Source: Bacillus sp. IITD106 (lineage in GTDB: Bacteria > Bacillota > Bacilli > Bacillales > Bacillaceae_C). Taken from it: a DNA stretch of 64,000 nucleotides. The position numbers and the translations under genes were made by a program. Shown one piece after another: positions 51,727-61,192 of this stretch. The stretch is taken from assembly GCF_019459225.1 (NCBI RefSeq), contig NZ_JAIAZY010000015.1:1-64000 (forward strand), given 5' to 3'. Under the pieces are notes generated by a model. The model was not told where the DNA came from. It saw nothing but the letters and a program-made list of their open reading frames with translations, and searched no databases. Numbering within the stretch: position 1 is the stretch's first letter; every line of letters begins with the position of its first letter.

Positions 51727-52054
51727 CTACTTTTTTTGACGGTGCGTCTTCCGTTGTCATTTTAATTCCAATCACTCCGACAATAATGAATCCGATGAAT
51801 AGAAATTGGTAGATGGAAAAGTCTGCATGGAAAAAAAGTATATCGACGAGAACAATTAAAGCAGCTCCCGATCCTGTAAAAACTGCATAGACCGTTCCCG
51901 CCGGCAAATTTTCACAAGCTTTGATAATAAAAAAGAAACTAAACACAATCATGATAATGGTACCGAACCATTCCAAGATTGTCGTAGAGTAGCGAAGGCC
52001 CACCACCCAAAAAACTTCAACAATTGTTGCAAAAAGAACATAAAGCCAACCCAT
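51716..52054 (-). CDS. Small multidrug resistance (SMR) family exporter subunit
   Basis: 112 residues, four helices. The conserved Glu is in FATIVEVFWVVGLRYS, and the loop-3 motif is NLPAGTVYAVFTGSGAA. A charged C-terminal tail (TEDAPSKKVGEQ) is present only in this partner. It is the first gene of the pair. There is no guanidine riboswitch in the short upstream gap, so guanidine-specific control is not supported. GGAGG precedes the ATG. Confidence 0.92.
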   Translation of the reverse strand: MGWLYVLFATIVEVFWVVGLRYSTTILEWFGTIIMIVFSFFFIIKACENLPAGTVYAVFTGSGAALIVLVDILFFHADFSIYQFLFIGFIIVGVIGIKMTTEDAPSKKVGEQ

Positions 52055-52132
52055 TTAAACGATTCCTCCAGAAAATGAATTGGCTTTATTTTATCATAAA
52101 TGCGGGATTGATTCAGACAAAGAACGGATTAC

Positions 52133-52828
52133 CTACAAAAACACCGCTACGAGAATCGGTGTAATCACTGATGTAAAAATAGCACTTAACACCATGGCTA
52201 CTGTACTTGCGGCGCCTTCTCTTAAATCATTTTCCATCGACCTGGCTGTGCCGATTGCGTGGGATGCACTCCCCATTCCGAGTCCTCTCGCAAGATGATG
52301 GTCGATTCTCACCCATCGAAATAATGAATGTCCCATGACGGCACCGCCGATTCCAGCGACCATGACAAGAACAGCCGCTAATGTAGAGGAACCTCCAATT
52401 GAAGAAGCTATATCCATGGCAATTGGTGAGGTAACAGATTTAGGTAAAAGGGAAACTAAGAGAAGGTGATCTAATCCAATCCATTTTCCCAATATCAAGC
52501 CACTCACAACTCCCAACATAGACCCACATAAAGTTCCTAACAAAATGGGACGTGTATATTGGATTAGTATTTTTCTATGCTGGTAAAGCGGATAAGCAAG
52601 TGCCACAACGGCAGGACCAAGAAATGCTTCAATCCATTTTCCACCAATAAAATAAGTTTTGTATGGTATCTTAAAAATCAATAATCCTATAACAAGGATG
52701 ATAGTTGAAGTTAAAACTGGCAATGTGAAGGGATTTGGGTATTTTTGATTCAACTTTCTTGCAACGAAAAAAACAAGAATTGTAACCGTAATGGCAACCA
52801 TTCCTATTAAACTATCATTCATTTTCAT
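52133..52828 (-). CDS. LrgB/CidB-family membrane protein
   Basis: 231 residues, about seven to eight helices, matching the LrgB/CidB/YohK family. Conserved parts are PKSVTSPIAMDIASSIGG, VMVAGIGGAVMGHSLFRWV and GLGMGSASHAIGTARSMEND. It pairs with the LrgA/CidA-like protein encoded just upstream, whose coding region it overlaps by 14 bases. Such pairs influence murein hydrolase export, and some have been shown to move pyruvate or glycolate. Which applies here cannot be decided. Confidence 0.9.
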   Translation of the reverse strand: MKMNDSLIGMVAITVTILVFFVARKLNQKYPNPFTLPVLTSTIILVIGLLIFKIPYKTYFIGGKWIEAFLGPAVVALAYPLYQHRKILIQYTRPILLGTLCGSMLGVVSGLILGKWIGLDHLLLVSLLPKSVTSPIAMDIASSIGGSSTLAAVLVMVAGIGGAVMGHSLFRWVRIDHHLARGLGMGSASHAIGTARSMENDLREGAASTVAMVLSAIFTSVITPILVAVFL

Positions 52829-53189
52829 ACCGCCTTTTACGAAGCAATCGTTGACTCAGCCTACCTGTAAAAATCATTACTAAAGCGGTACTAGTCAATA
52901 TAACAAAAATTAGCAGGACCCCTTTTCCATTAAATAATTCCGGAAAATTCATAATCCCTACTGTAACCGGAAGAAAAAGCAACGGTAAATATTTTATAAG
53001 CAGGAAAGATCCTTTTTCGATCCATTCCTGCTTAAAGATACCTGTCGCAAGCAACGTGAATAATATCAGCATGCCAATAATACTGCCTGGAATGAAGAGA
53101 TTCAACGTTTTTTGAATCCAGCTTCCAAGCAAAAAAATCAGATACAAAATCCCAATCTGGACAATAATTTTTACTATTTTCACTCTCAA
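52815..53189 (-). CDS. LrgA/CidA-family holin-like protein
   Basis: 124 residues with four helices and the family segment LFIPGSIIGMLILFTLL and KYLPLLFLPVTVGIM. It is co-transcribed with the LrgB/CidB-like gene (overlap) and follows the AI-2E-type permease gene (4-base overlap). No LytTR or LysR regulator lies next to it, so control by LytSR or CidR is not indicated here. Confidence 0.9.
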   Translation of the reverse strand: MRVKIVKIIVQIGILYLIFLLGSWIQKTLNLFIPGSIIGMLILFTLLATGIFKQEWIEKGSFLLIKYLPLLFLPVTVGIMNFPELFNGKGVLLIFVILTSTALVMIFTGRLSQRLLRKRRYENE

Positions 53190-54208
53190 TACTCCAATTT
53201 TGGTTCTTTATTCGTTACACCAAGCACATCCAATAGGAAAACAAACACTGGAATTCCGATAATCAGTCCCCATACTCCGAAGAAATTTTGAGAGAAAATT
53301 AAAACGATAAAAGTATAAAATACAGGTAAATCAGTCTTAGAGGACATTAATTTTGGATTTAATATATATGCTTCCACAGCATGAATAACCATAATAGCTA
53401 CCACTACATAAATCACTTTTATAAAACCGCCGATTGTATAGGCGATTAAGCAAAGTGGAATTAAAGAAATGATTACTCCTGCAACTGGAATGAGACCTAA
53501 AAAGAAAATCAAAATCGCTAAACCAAATATTTGGGGAAAGCCCAAAATCATCAAAGAAGTAACCGTTAAACCACAATTCACAATCGCGATAATAAATTGC
53601 GCTTCGATGACCTTACCAAACGTACGCGTAAATTTTTGTGCAAAAAATTCAATCTCATAATAAAATGGAGCAATTTTACTATCTTTAAATTTCGCTGTAA
53701 ATTCTTTTAGTCGCGGTTTTTCCAGTAAGAAAAACAAACTTAGCAGCAAAGCAATCAATACTTGAATACTCGTTTTACTAATATCAGTAAATGATTTCAA
53801 TAGAAACGTAAAGCCGTTCTCTAAATAGGCGGAGATTTGGTTATTCGTAATGATCGATTCAATATAATTAATCACTACATTATCATGCGGCTCTGCATAA
53901 AATGCGGTAATTCTTTTCACCAATTGACTAATTTCCAATGTAATAATTGGTAAATATTTCACAAGGCCCCACGTTAACAAGCCGACAATTAACGAATACA
54001 GCAATACCGCAAGTATTTTCCGATTAATGGGTATGCGCCTTGCGGTAAATTCCACGAGCCGATCCATTAAAAATGCGAAGATGAATGTGAGTAAAATTAA
54101 ATTCATCATACTCCTCATCAAATATAAAATAAAAACGATCAATCCAAATATAATGAATCGTTTAACACCCTTTTTTTGAAAGAACTCTGCAATGTTCATC
54201 CGTTTCAT
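53186..54208 (-). CDS. AI-2E family transporter (YdbI/YtvI-like)
   Basis: 340-residue polytopic membrane protein of the AI-2E/UPF0118 family. Helices near the N terminus (about 17-48, 60-80) precede a hydrophilic segment, and the family signature GLIPVAGVIISLIPLCLIAYTIGG occurs at about 240-263. The C-terminal part has LNPKLMSSKTDLPVFYTFIVLIFSQNFFGVWGLIIGIP, also typical. Some members are sodium/proton antiporters, others move small signals. It is the first gene of a three-gene operon with the LrgA/LrgB pair. Confidence 0.9.
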   Translation of the reverse strand: MKRMNIAEFFQKKGVKRFIIFGLIVFILYLMRSMMNLILLTFIFAFLMDRLVEFTARRIPINRKILAVLLYSLIVGLLTWGLVKYLPIITLEISQLVKRITAFYAEPHDNVVINYIESIITNNQISAYLENGFTFLLKSFTDISKTSIQVLIALLLSLFFLLEKPRLKEFTAKFKDSKIAPFYYEIEFFAQKFTRTFGKVIEAQFIIAIVNCGLTVTSLMILGFPQIFGLAILIFFLGLIPVAGVIISLIPLCLIAYTIGGFIKVIYVVVAIMVIHAVEAYILNPKLMSSKTDLPVFYTFIVLIFSQNFFGVWGLIIGIPVFVFLLDVLGVTNKEPKLEY

Positions 54209-54276
54209 TTCCCCTTATTCGTATCCTATTATTTATTATCATCATAAAAGCTCTCGATTACAAGAGTTCTGACAAT

Positions 54277-54309
54277 AAAAAATCTACTCCAATACATATT
54301 GGAGTAGAT
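54277..54309 (-). terminator. Terminator of the peptide ABC transporter operon
   Basis: ATCTACTCCAAT (54282-54293) pairs perfectly with ATTGGAGTAGAT (54298-54309) around a 4-base loop. On the minus strand it is followed by TTTTTTATTG. It lies 8 bases after the binding protein stop. Confidence 0.9.
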
Positions 54310-54316
54310 AAAAAGG

Positions 54317-56137
54317 TTACTTTTTACTATCTTGGTACTTTGCTAAAAATTCTTTCGCTTTCGCTGAATCTGCCTTAAGCTCATTTCCAGTATCTACGAG
54401 TGGACTTACAGTCGAAGAAGCTTTCATTTTATTTCCTTGATAGAAGTTAATAAATTCTTCTTGATTGATCGAGTAAAGAATCGCTTTTCTTAAATCCTCA
54501 CTTTTTGCCACTTCACGATTGGATGTGTTAAAGAGCAAGTAAGAAACGGCATTGCTCTTATTTTTTTGTAAAACTAACTTGCTGTCGCCTTCAACTAAAT
54601 CATATTTTGTTTCAGGAACACCGTTGAATAAGTAAATTTCACCATTTCTAAGAGCGGAAAGGGCACTATCAGGATTTTCAATAAATCGGACAGTCACTTG
54701 AGAAATTCTTGGTTCAAAGTCTGTTCCCTTCATATAGGCAGGATTTTTGTAGAAAACAGCTTCATAATCATTTTTATAAGATAAAATGTATGGACCACTT
54801 GCGTATAAATGGTTATTGTATTGATCGCCTTCAGTCACTGTATTTTGATCTCCGTACGGAATATCCTTAGCTGGGTCAAATGAAGCAACATCATACGTAT
54901 TAATGCTTTCCACTTGTTTTTTCGATACAATACCAGCAGATTGGTGCGCCAAATAGTTCAATACTTGTGGGAATGGTTCTGTTGTAGTTACTTTCACAAC
55001 TTGGTACTTTCCATCTTTATTATTCGCATCATTTTTATCTGCAACAAGTTCTTTAATTTTTGCATCCAAGCCATCTTCAAGAGCTTCTCGGATTGTTCCA
55101 TTCCCGCCTGATTGCTTCACTGAATCAAGTTCACTTAAATCTGTTACGACTTCAGCATCTTTAATATGCTCATGCAAGCTGTATGTGCGATGATCTGGTA
55201 CAGAATCTTTATCCTTTGCACGGTTAAGTGAAAATACGACGTCATCTGCACCGACACGTTCGCCGGAATCAACAGCATTTTTATCTGTGATTTTTGCAAA
55301 ATTGATATCATCTCTTAATAGGAAATAATAATCTGAATTTCCTTCTGCAATGCTGTGATTCAATGAAAGTGAACCGTCAGAAGTGACAACATCATCATCC
55401 GTTAAATTCACAAGACGAACGTACATATTTGTATTAAGTGTATTGATCGAACCGTCATTACCTTTAATCGGATCAAGTGACGTTAATGTTCCAATTGCTT
55501 GTTGAACAATTAATGGATCCTTGTCTCTTTTTGACTGATCATTAAAATCAATTGTCTCCCATGCAACCGCGCGGGATTTTGCTAGCCTAACTGTATCTGC
55601 GTTTACAATATCTTTATTTACACCTTGGGCTTTAAAAGAATTGTAGAGCGGTACAATATAGGCTTTATCAAAAACAAGTCGGTCTTCAAACTTCTTATAA
55701 GTACCAGTATATTCATCTGGAGTTTCTGTAGCAGCTTGATCGATTAATTTATCGACTTCCTCATCAGACATAATACTGTTGTCTCCGCCTGTTTTGAAAA
55801 GAGCGCGAACAGCATAATCTGGATTCCCTGTAACTGTTGTCCAGCTTGATAATGCTAGATCATAATTACCTGCATCTTTTTGAGCTGTAAAGCTGCCGTA
55901 ATCGGGCTGGATATTTAATTTCACATCAAAACCATTTTTAATGAGCTGGTCGCGAACGATATTCATATCATCCTCACTCGTGCTCATTCCAAGTATTTCA
56001 ATGGTTGGTTTTGAAGTATTTGCAGATTTATTGCCGTCATTGGATTTTGCGTCATTTTCAACTTTAGATTTTGTGTTGACACAACCTGCCAATACGAGAA
56101 TGAATGCCAGTAATAGTGGCAATATCGTTTTTTTCAT
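54317..56137 (-). CDS. Peptide ABC transporter binding lipoprotein, apparently circularly permuted
   Basis: 606-residue substrate-binding lipoprotein. The ATG at 56135-56137 has GGAGG 8 bases upstream. The lipobox is LVLAGC (Cys19). It belongs to the SBP_bac_5 (oligopeptide/dipeptide-binding) family, but the parts are rearranged. Residues about 43-165 (RDQLIKNGFDVKL, NYDLALSSW, DKAYIVPLY) match what is normally the C-terminal end. Only after residue about 185 (KDPLIVQQAIGTLTSLDP) does the usual N-terminal part begin. The protein ends at SAKAKEFLAKY, the segment that normally precedes the moved piece. It follows two permease genes, so it should deliver peptides to them. Confidence 0.92.
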   Translation of the reverse strand: MKKTILPLLLAFILVLAGCVNTKSKVENDAKSNDGNKSANTSKPTIEILGMSTSEDDMNIVRDQLIKNGFDVKLNIQPDYGSFTAQKDAGNYDLALSSWTTVTGNPDYAVRALFKTGGDNSIMSDEEVDKLIDQAATETPDEYTGTYKKFEDRLVFDKAYIVPLYNSFKAQGVNKDIVNADTVRLAKSRAVAWETIDFNDQSKRDKDPLIVQQAIGTLTSLDPIKGNDGSINTLNTNMYVRLVNLTDDDVVTSDGSLSLNHSIAEGNSDYYFLLRDDINFAKITDKNAVDSGERVGADDVVFSLNRAKDKDSVPDHRTYSLHEHIKDAEVVTDLSELDSVKQSGGNGTIREALEDGLDAKIKELVADKNDANNKDGKYQVVKVTTTEPFPQVLNYLAHQSAGIVSKKQVESINTYDVASFDPAKDIPYGDQNTVTEGDQYNNHLYASGPYILSYKNDYEAVFYKNPAYMKGTDFEPRISQVTVRFIENPDSALSALRNGEIYLFNGVPETKYDLVEGDSKLVLQKNKSNAVSYLLFNTSNREVAKSEDLRKAILYSINQEEFINFYQGNKMKASSTVSPLVDTGNELKADSAKAKEFLAKYQDSKK

Positions 56138-56156
56138 GTTTAATTCCTCCAAAAGT

Positions 56157-57665
56157 TTAGTCTAATTTAGGATCCAGCGCATCCCTTAACGCATCCCCCA
56201 AAAAGTTAAACGACAATACGAGCATGATGATCGCTAAACCTGGAAATATGGCGAGATAGGAATGAGATTCTAGATACGTACTACCCACTTTTAAAATATT
56301 TCCCCATTCAGGAATATGCGGCTCTACTCCCAAACCGAGATAACTTAAGCTGCTAGTCGCAATGACGGCTGACCCAATTGTAAGGGTAGCTTTAACGATC
56401 ATTGGTGCGAGTGAGTTCGGCACGATTTGTTTAAAAATAATCGAAAAATCACTTGAGCCTAATGCCCTGGCTGAGTCGACGTATTCAAAATTAGATACCA
56501 TCAAAACATTGGCCCGCATCGTTCGAGCATAAGTAGGAATGGATCCTACACTTAACGCTAAAATCAAGTTCATTGTGTTGGCGCCAAATGCTGCGATAAT
56601 GGCAATCGCGAGCAGTATTCCTGGGATTGCATATAAAATATCGAGCAAACGCATGATGATATTATCTGTCCGTGGACTGTAATAACCTGCAATCGCTCCT
56701 AAAATACCGCCGACCACCGCAGGTATAATCGTAGAAATACATCCGACAATGAGCGAAATTCTAGCTCCAAAAACGATTCGAGAAAACAAATCTCTACCAA
56801 AGTTATCCGTTCCTAGTGGATAGGCTAGACTAGGAGTTTGCAAGATGACCTCATAATTATTTTCAGTTGCCATTTCGTAGTCAAAAGTGAAAATACTACA
56901 GATCGATACTGAAAATACAAAAACAATAAAGAACATTCCTAACATGGCAGTCGTATTTCGAGTGATTTTCTCCCAAATTGCACTCCATTTTTCTAAGCCC
57001 CGCTTATCGCTGTTTCGAACTTTAATCAGCAAGTTAATTCCAAGCAATAGAGCGAATAAATTACCGGTTAAAGAAGTGAGCATTAACAAAATCGCAATCG
57101 AGGTCATCCATTTCGGGACATTGTCTCCTTGCTTTGCTACTAAAACAAGTGCAACCAAATAAATAACACTTACAACAAGCAATGCCAGCATCGAGAGCGG
57201 GAATGTATCCGTCACATATGGCTTAAACAGATTTAAAGCAGAAAGAGCAATGATAAAAATCTGATTTAACAACATGTAATAGGCAAAAACATATTCTGAT
57301 GTCTTCTTTTCTTTTATAAGGTTGAAAGCAAAAGCAACGACAAACAGATTTCCAGTTAATATGCTGAGCAGCTGAATATATCCTAATCGTCTCGTCGATT
57401 TTTTTATATAGCCCTCTTTTTCCAAATCCCTTTTGATGATCAGAGCAATAAGAATTTGGATTAACGTAAATAAAAGGTACACGACAAAAACGCTGAACAT
57501 AAACGGTTTAATCGTATTGGCGGTAAAATTGAAACTATTTATAAATATAATAATCGTTAGAGCCAATGAAGAAATCCAAGTAAAATTCGCCTGTGTATAT
57601 TCATTTGAAAGTTTTAAAGCATGTTTTTTTCGAAAACTATTTATTTCATTCACAATACTTGCCAT
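56157..57665 (-). CDS. Peptide ABC transporter permease (DppC/OppC-like) with long N-terminal extension
   Basis: 502 residues against about 300 for typical DppC/OppC proteins. The first 215 residues hold about six additional membrane helices. The standard part follows: an extracellular region with LAYPLGTDNFGRDLFSRIVFGARIS, then the BPD_transp_1 domain with the coupling loop YVDSARALGSSDFSIIFKQIVPNSLAP. The C terminus SFNFLGDALRDALDPKLD is classical for OppC/DppC. It starts 13 bases after the partner permease and stops 19 bases before the binding protein gene. Confidence 0.92.
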   Translation of the reverse strand: MASIVNEINSFRKKHALKLSNEYTQANFTWISSLALTIIIFINSFNFTANTIKPFMFSVFVVYLLFTLIQILIALIIKRDLEKEGYIKKSTRRLGYIQLLSILTGNLFVVAFAFNLIKEKKTSEYVFAYYMLLNQIFIIALSALNLFKPYVTDTFPLSMLALLVVSVIYLVALVLVAKQGDNVPKWMTSIAILLMLTSLTGNLFALLLGINLLIKVRNSDKRGLEKWSAIWEKITRNTTAMLGMFFIVFVFSVSICSIFTFDYEMATENNYEVILQTPSLAYPLGTDNFGRDLFSRIVFGARISLIVGCISTIIPAVVGGILGAIAGYYSPRTDNIIMRLLDILYAIPGILLAIAIIAAFGANTMNLILALSVGSIPTYARTMRANVLMVSNFEYVDSARALGSSDFSIIFKQIVPNSLAPMIVKATLTIGSAVIATSSLSYLGLGVEPHIPEWGNILKVGSTYLESHSYLAIFPGLAIIMLVLSFNFLGDALRDALDPKLD

Positions 57666-57678
57666 TGCTACACCTGCT

Positions 57679-59124
57679 TCAATATTGTTTCATCTTCGAA
57701 CGGATGCGCGGATCGAAAAAAGCATATAAAATGTCTATCAAAACATTCACCAATGAAATCGTTATGGCAATATAAACTACTCCACCCATAATACTCGGAA
57801 TATCAGGAATAAATTGTTTATCTACGATGTAGCTCCCTATTCCGCTTATATTGAATACTTTTTCCGTAACCGCAGCCCCACCGAGCATTCCCCCGAAAAG
57901 AAGACCGATGACTGTAATGATGGGAATCATCGCATTTCCAATGGCGTGTTTCCATAAGACATGCCGCTGGCTCAGACCTTTCGATTTTGCCGTAATAATA
58001 TAATCTTCATTAATTACCTCCAGCATGGAAGATCGAGTCATCCTCGCCACGGAAGCTGTTAATCCAGTCCCAAGCACAACGACTGGCATGATGATGGACA
58101 GCCAATTTTGAGGATTATATGTTGCTGGCAGCCATTGCAATTTAATTGAAAAATTCAAGATGAAAATGAGTCCTTGCCAAAAGCTCGGTATCGATAATCC
58201 AATTAATGCGATAAACATAAATGAATAATCAAAAAAAGAATTCGGCTTTGTGGCTGACACGATGCCAATTGGTATCGCGATCACAATCGCCATAATTAAT
58301 GAAAAAATCGTAAGTTTAAACGTTATCGGAAATTTATTCGCGATACTCGTTGCGACATGTTCATTTCCGGTAAAAGATTTACCAAGATCAAAAGTGGCGA
58401 TACCTTTAATCGCATCCCATAACTGGACAAAATAGGATTGATCCAGACCATACAAATGATTAAACGACGCAATCTGTTCCTGAGTTGCCGATTCACCGAG
58501 AATATTGGCCGCAGGATCAAATGGTGATAAGTATAAAATTGTAAATACAAGTATCGCCACTCCAAGAATAACGAATATACTCATGACTAATCGCTCAAAA
58601 ATGTATTTTAAAAAGGCGTTGCTATATAAAAGAATAAGTATATACATCGGCAAACCTGGAATAAATGATAACACTAAAAAAAGCGGGTTCGAGACTAGCG
58701 ATTGAAATACAGCATCATACGTTAATCTTTTCTCCCCTTGTTTATCAAGGTTTTCGTTTGTTTTTTCGAGTAATGTTTTTTGAAATTTTTCTTCAGCCCA
58801 TTTTTCTGCTTGCTGATCGAGTTCTCGTTGACTTATCTTTTCGTTGAAAAATTCGTGTTTTCTTAAAAGCTGATGTTGAAAATCTCGCCTTAAATCATCT
58901 TTATAACCGGAGGCGAGCAGAGCGTTTTTCGTTTCTTCTAAAATCACAAAATAGGAATCATTTTTTCGTTTATATAGATAATAGAAAAACACAAAAATAT
59001 GAACGGGCAAACCCAGTATCCAAAGCAAGTATTTATATGAAGGCCGCAATTGCATCTTCTTATAAGTACGGCTTACTAAAGCTTGTATGCTTTCACCTTT
59101 TCGGATTTTCTCGTTCGTTTCCAT
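57679..59124 (-). CDS. Peptide ABC transporter permease (DppB/OppB-like) with long N-terminal extension
   Basis: 481 residues against about 310-340 in typical DppB/OppB proteins. The extension has two hydrophobic segments with a shared pattern (ILGLPVHIFVFFYYLY and FIPGLPMYILILLYSN) flanking a charged helix region (about 55-135). The standard part follows, with YLSPFDPAANILGESATQEQIASF, the coupling loop EDYIITAKSKGLSQRHVLWKHAIGNA, and the C terminus NVLIDILYAFFDPRIR. The ATG at 59122-59124 is listed. An in-frame TTG at 59136 may be used instead, because it has a better distance to the G10 run upstream. Confidence 0.9.
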   Translation of the reverse strand: METNEKIRKGESIQALVSRTYKKMQLRPSYKYLLWILGLPVHIFVFFYYLYKRKNDSYFVILEETKNALLASGYKDDLRRDFQHQLLRKHEFFNEKISQRELDQQAEKWAEEKFQKTLLEKTNENLDKQGEKRLTYDAVFQSLVSNPLFLVLSFIPGLPMYILILLYSNAFLKYIFERLVMSIFVILGVAILVFTILYLSPFDPAANILGESATQEQIASFNHLYGLDQSYFVQLWDAIKGIATFDLGKSFTGNEHVATSIANKFPITFKLTIFSLIMAIVIAIPIGIVSATKPNSFFDYSFMFIALIGLSIPSFWQGLIFILNFSIKLQWLPATYNPQNWLSIIMPVVVLGTGLTASVARMTRSSMLEVINEDYIITAKSKGLSQRHVLWKHAIGNAMIPIITVIGLLFGGMLGGAAVTEKVFNISGIGSYIVDKQFIPDIPSIMGGVVYIAITISLVNVLIDILYAFFDPRIRSKMKQY

Positions 59125-59144
59125 GACCCCTCTCAATAATGATT

Positions 59145-59154
59145 CCCCCCCCCC
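59145..59154 (-). repeat. Homopolymer G10/C10 tract in the permease ribosome binding region
   Basis: Ten consecutive C on the plus strand (G on the minus strand) lie 8 bases upstream of the TTG at 59136 and 20 bases upstream of the ATG at 59124. A run this long is unusual in an AT-rich genome. It can act as the Shine-Dalgarno sequence and could slip. Confidence 0.8.
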
Positions 59155-59247
59155 ATATAAAATGATGCAATCTTAGCTACGTTAGGATTAGAAATATGAC
59201 TTTTAGTTAATAAAAGTTTAATTGCATTAATCCGACCGGTATAGTAT

Positions 59248-59276
59248 AGTTTATTTTAGCTTTTTAAGAAAGTCAA
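59248..59276 (-). promoter_or_regulatory. Candidate sigma-A promoter of the permease/binding-protein operon
   Basis: Minus strand: TTGACT (59276-59271), 17-base spacer, TAAACT (59253-59248). It gives a leader of about 110 bases to the first permease. The divergent ATPase gene starts on the other side, and its own promoter was not identified. Confidence 0.5.
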
Positions 59277-59303
59277 TATTTAGATTTTGTGGCGGTGGAA
59301 AAA

Positions 59304-61043
59304 TTGGAGCCTATTTTAAAAGTAAAAGATTTACGTGTATCATTCCATACTCGTGACGGCGAATTTGAAGCTGTCCGTGGCATAAATTTCGAAGTAAAAA
59401 AAGGTGAAACACTTGGCATAGTTGGTGAGTCAGGGAGCGGGAAAAGTGTTACAGCTAGAAGCATCATGCGTCTGCTCCCTTCTCCTCCTTCATATATGAA
59501 GGCAGGGGAAATAACGTTTCTTGGCGAAAATCTAGCCCATAAGACAGAAAAAGAAATGGAAGCGATTAGAGGTCGTGATATCGGAATGATTTTCCAAGAT
59601 CCGATGACTTCTTTAAATCCGACAATTCGAATCGGGAAGCAGATTTCTGAAAGCTTGATCAAACATCAAAAACTATCAAAAAAGGAAGCTAAGAAACAAG
59701 CAATTGAAATATTAAAGCTTGTCGGAATCCGTAACAGTGAAGCAAGGTACAATCAATATCCACATGAATTTTCTGGCGGGATGCGGCAAAGGGTGATGAT
59801 TGCCATTGCTTTAGCTTGTCGTCCGACTTTACTCATAGCTGACGAACCGACAACTGCTCTTGACGTGACGATTCAAGCCCAAATATTAAATGTTATGAAA
59901 GATATACAAGAAAAATTCGGTACATCGATTATTTTGATTACTCACGATCTCGGGGTTGTTGCTGGAATGTGCGACCGTGTAGTTGTTATGAAAGATGGAG
60001 AAGTGGTAGAAACCGGCACAACCGAAGAAATATTCGAAAGTCCGAAACATCCGTATACATTGAAACTACTAAATGCTTTACCACGATTGGATGAGAAGAA
60101 GAAACCTAAAAAAGCACCTATACTTTTAGGAACAATGGATAAGGGCATGCCTTTGCTCGATGTTAGATCTCTAAAGCAATATTTTGATATGGGTAAAGGG
60201 AATGTATTAAAGGCTGTAGATAATATTAACTTTTTTATAAAACCTGGTGAAACCCTTGGACTTGTAGGAGAATCTGGATCTGGAAAATCAACGACTGGCC
60301 GCGCCATTTTACGATTATACGAACCAACGGACGGTGAAATTTTATATCAAGGAATGGCCGTCAATCGCTTATCAAAAAGTGAAATGAAAACAATGCGTCG
60401 CCATATGCAAATGATTTTTCAAGACCCTTACTCATCTCTCAATCCGAGATTCAAGGTTCTTGATATTATCGGTCAAGCTTTAGACATCCATAATTTAAGC
60501 GGGAGCACTTCAGAAAGAAGGAAAAAAGTAGAAAAACTTCTTGATATGGTAGGGCTAGAGCCATTTCACGCCGACCGTTATCCACATGAATTTTCAGGCG
60601 GTCAGCGCCAGAGGATTGGTATTGCAAGGGCAATCGCAGTAGAACCAAAATTTATCGTCTGCGATGAACCATTATCAGCACTTGATGTTTCGATTCAATC
60701 TCAAGTAGTGAAATTATTGGAAGACTTACAGCAACAGCTTGGATTGACATATTTATTCATCGCCCATGACCTATCAATGGTGAAGCATATAAGTGACCGC
60801 GTCGCCGTCATGTATGCTGGAAAAATAGTAGAACTTGCCGAAAGCGAAGAATTGTACAGCAATCCGCAGCACGACTACACAAAATCATTACTTGCTGCTA
60901 TACCTATTCCCGATCCAAAAGTAGAATCACAGAAAAAAAGAGTTTTGATGACGGAACAAACAGATGAAGATAAATATGGGTTGCAGAATTCTGAGTTAGT
61001 GGAAATTTCGAAGGGACATTGGGTAGCTGTTCCGAGGAACTAA
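59304..61043 (+). CDS. Fused peptide ABC transporter ATPase (OppD-OppF fusion)
   Basis: About 579 residues with two complete ABC domains in one chain. Domain 1 has Walker A GESGSGKS (about residues 41-48), signature [10 protein letters not shown] and Walker [13 protein letters not shown]. Domain 2, from about residue 280, has [27 protein letters not shown] and [12 protein letters not shown]. Each domain ends with the Opp-type tail ([25 protein letters not shown]). It would replace separate OppD and OppF as the motor of the divergently encoded permeases. The TTG at 59304 has GGCGGTGG 5 bases upstream; GTG codons at 59289 and 59295 are alternatives. Confidence 0.93.
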   Translation: MEPILKVKDLRVSFHTRDGEFEAVRGINFEVKKGETLGIVGESGSGKSVTARSIMRLLPSPPSYMKAGEITFLGENLAHKTEKEMEAIRGRDIGMIFQDPMTSLNPTIRIGKQISESLIKHQKLSKKEAKKQAIEILKLVGIRNSEARYNQYPHEFSGGMRQRVMIAIALACRPTLLIADEPTTALDVTIQAQILNVMKDIQEKFGTSIILITHDLGVVAGMCDRVVVMKDGEVVETGTTEEIFESPKHPYTLKLLNALPRLDEKKKPKKAPILLGTMDKGMPLLDVRSLKQYFDMGKGNVLKAVDNINFFIKPGETLGLVGESGSGKSTTGRAILRLYEPTDGEILYQGMAVNRLSKSEMKTMRRHMQMIFQDPYSSLNPRFKVLDIIGQALDIHNLSGSTSERRKKVEKLLDMVGLEPFHADRYPHEFSGGQRQRIGIARAIAVEPKFIVCDEPLSALDVSIQSQVVKLLEDLQQQLGLTYLFIAHDLSMVKHISDRVAVMYAGKIVELAESEELYSNPQHDYTKSLLAAIPIPDPKVESQKKRVLMTEQTDEDKYGLQNSELVEISKGHWVAVPRN

Positions 61044-61150
61044 AATAACGGTATAGATTATGCACAATAGATGGGCTCAGTCTTGATAGATAACAATATT
61101 TGATACAATAACTTTGTTGCACCCATCTGGTCATTTTAAAAATATATGTA

Positions 61151-61181
61151 AGAAAACCCTCATTTTCAGAGGGTTTTCTTC
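61151..61181. terminator. Bidirectional terminator between the fused ATPase and AmiS/UreI genes
   Basis: AGAAAACCCTC (61151-61161) pairs with GAGGGTTTTCT (61169-61179), with CTTCGTATTTTTA following on the plus strand. It lies between convergent units and can serve both. Confidence 0.78.
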
Positions 61182-61192
61182 GTATTTTTACT

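Noticed and set aside
52055-52132. Possible guanidine riboswitch before the SMR pair
   Set aside because: The gap is only 78 bases and shows none of the conserved guanidine-I aptamer elements.
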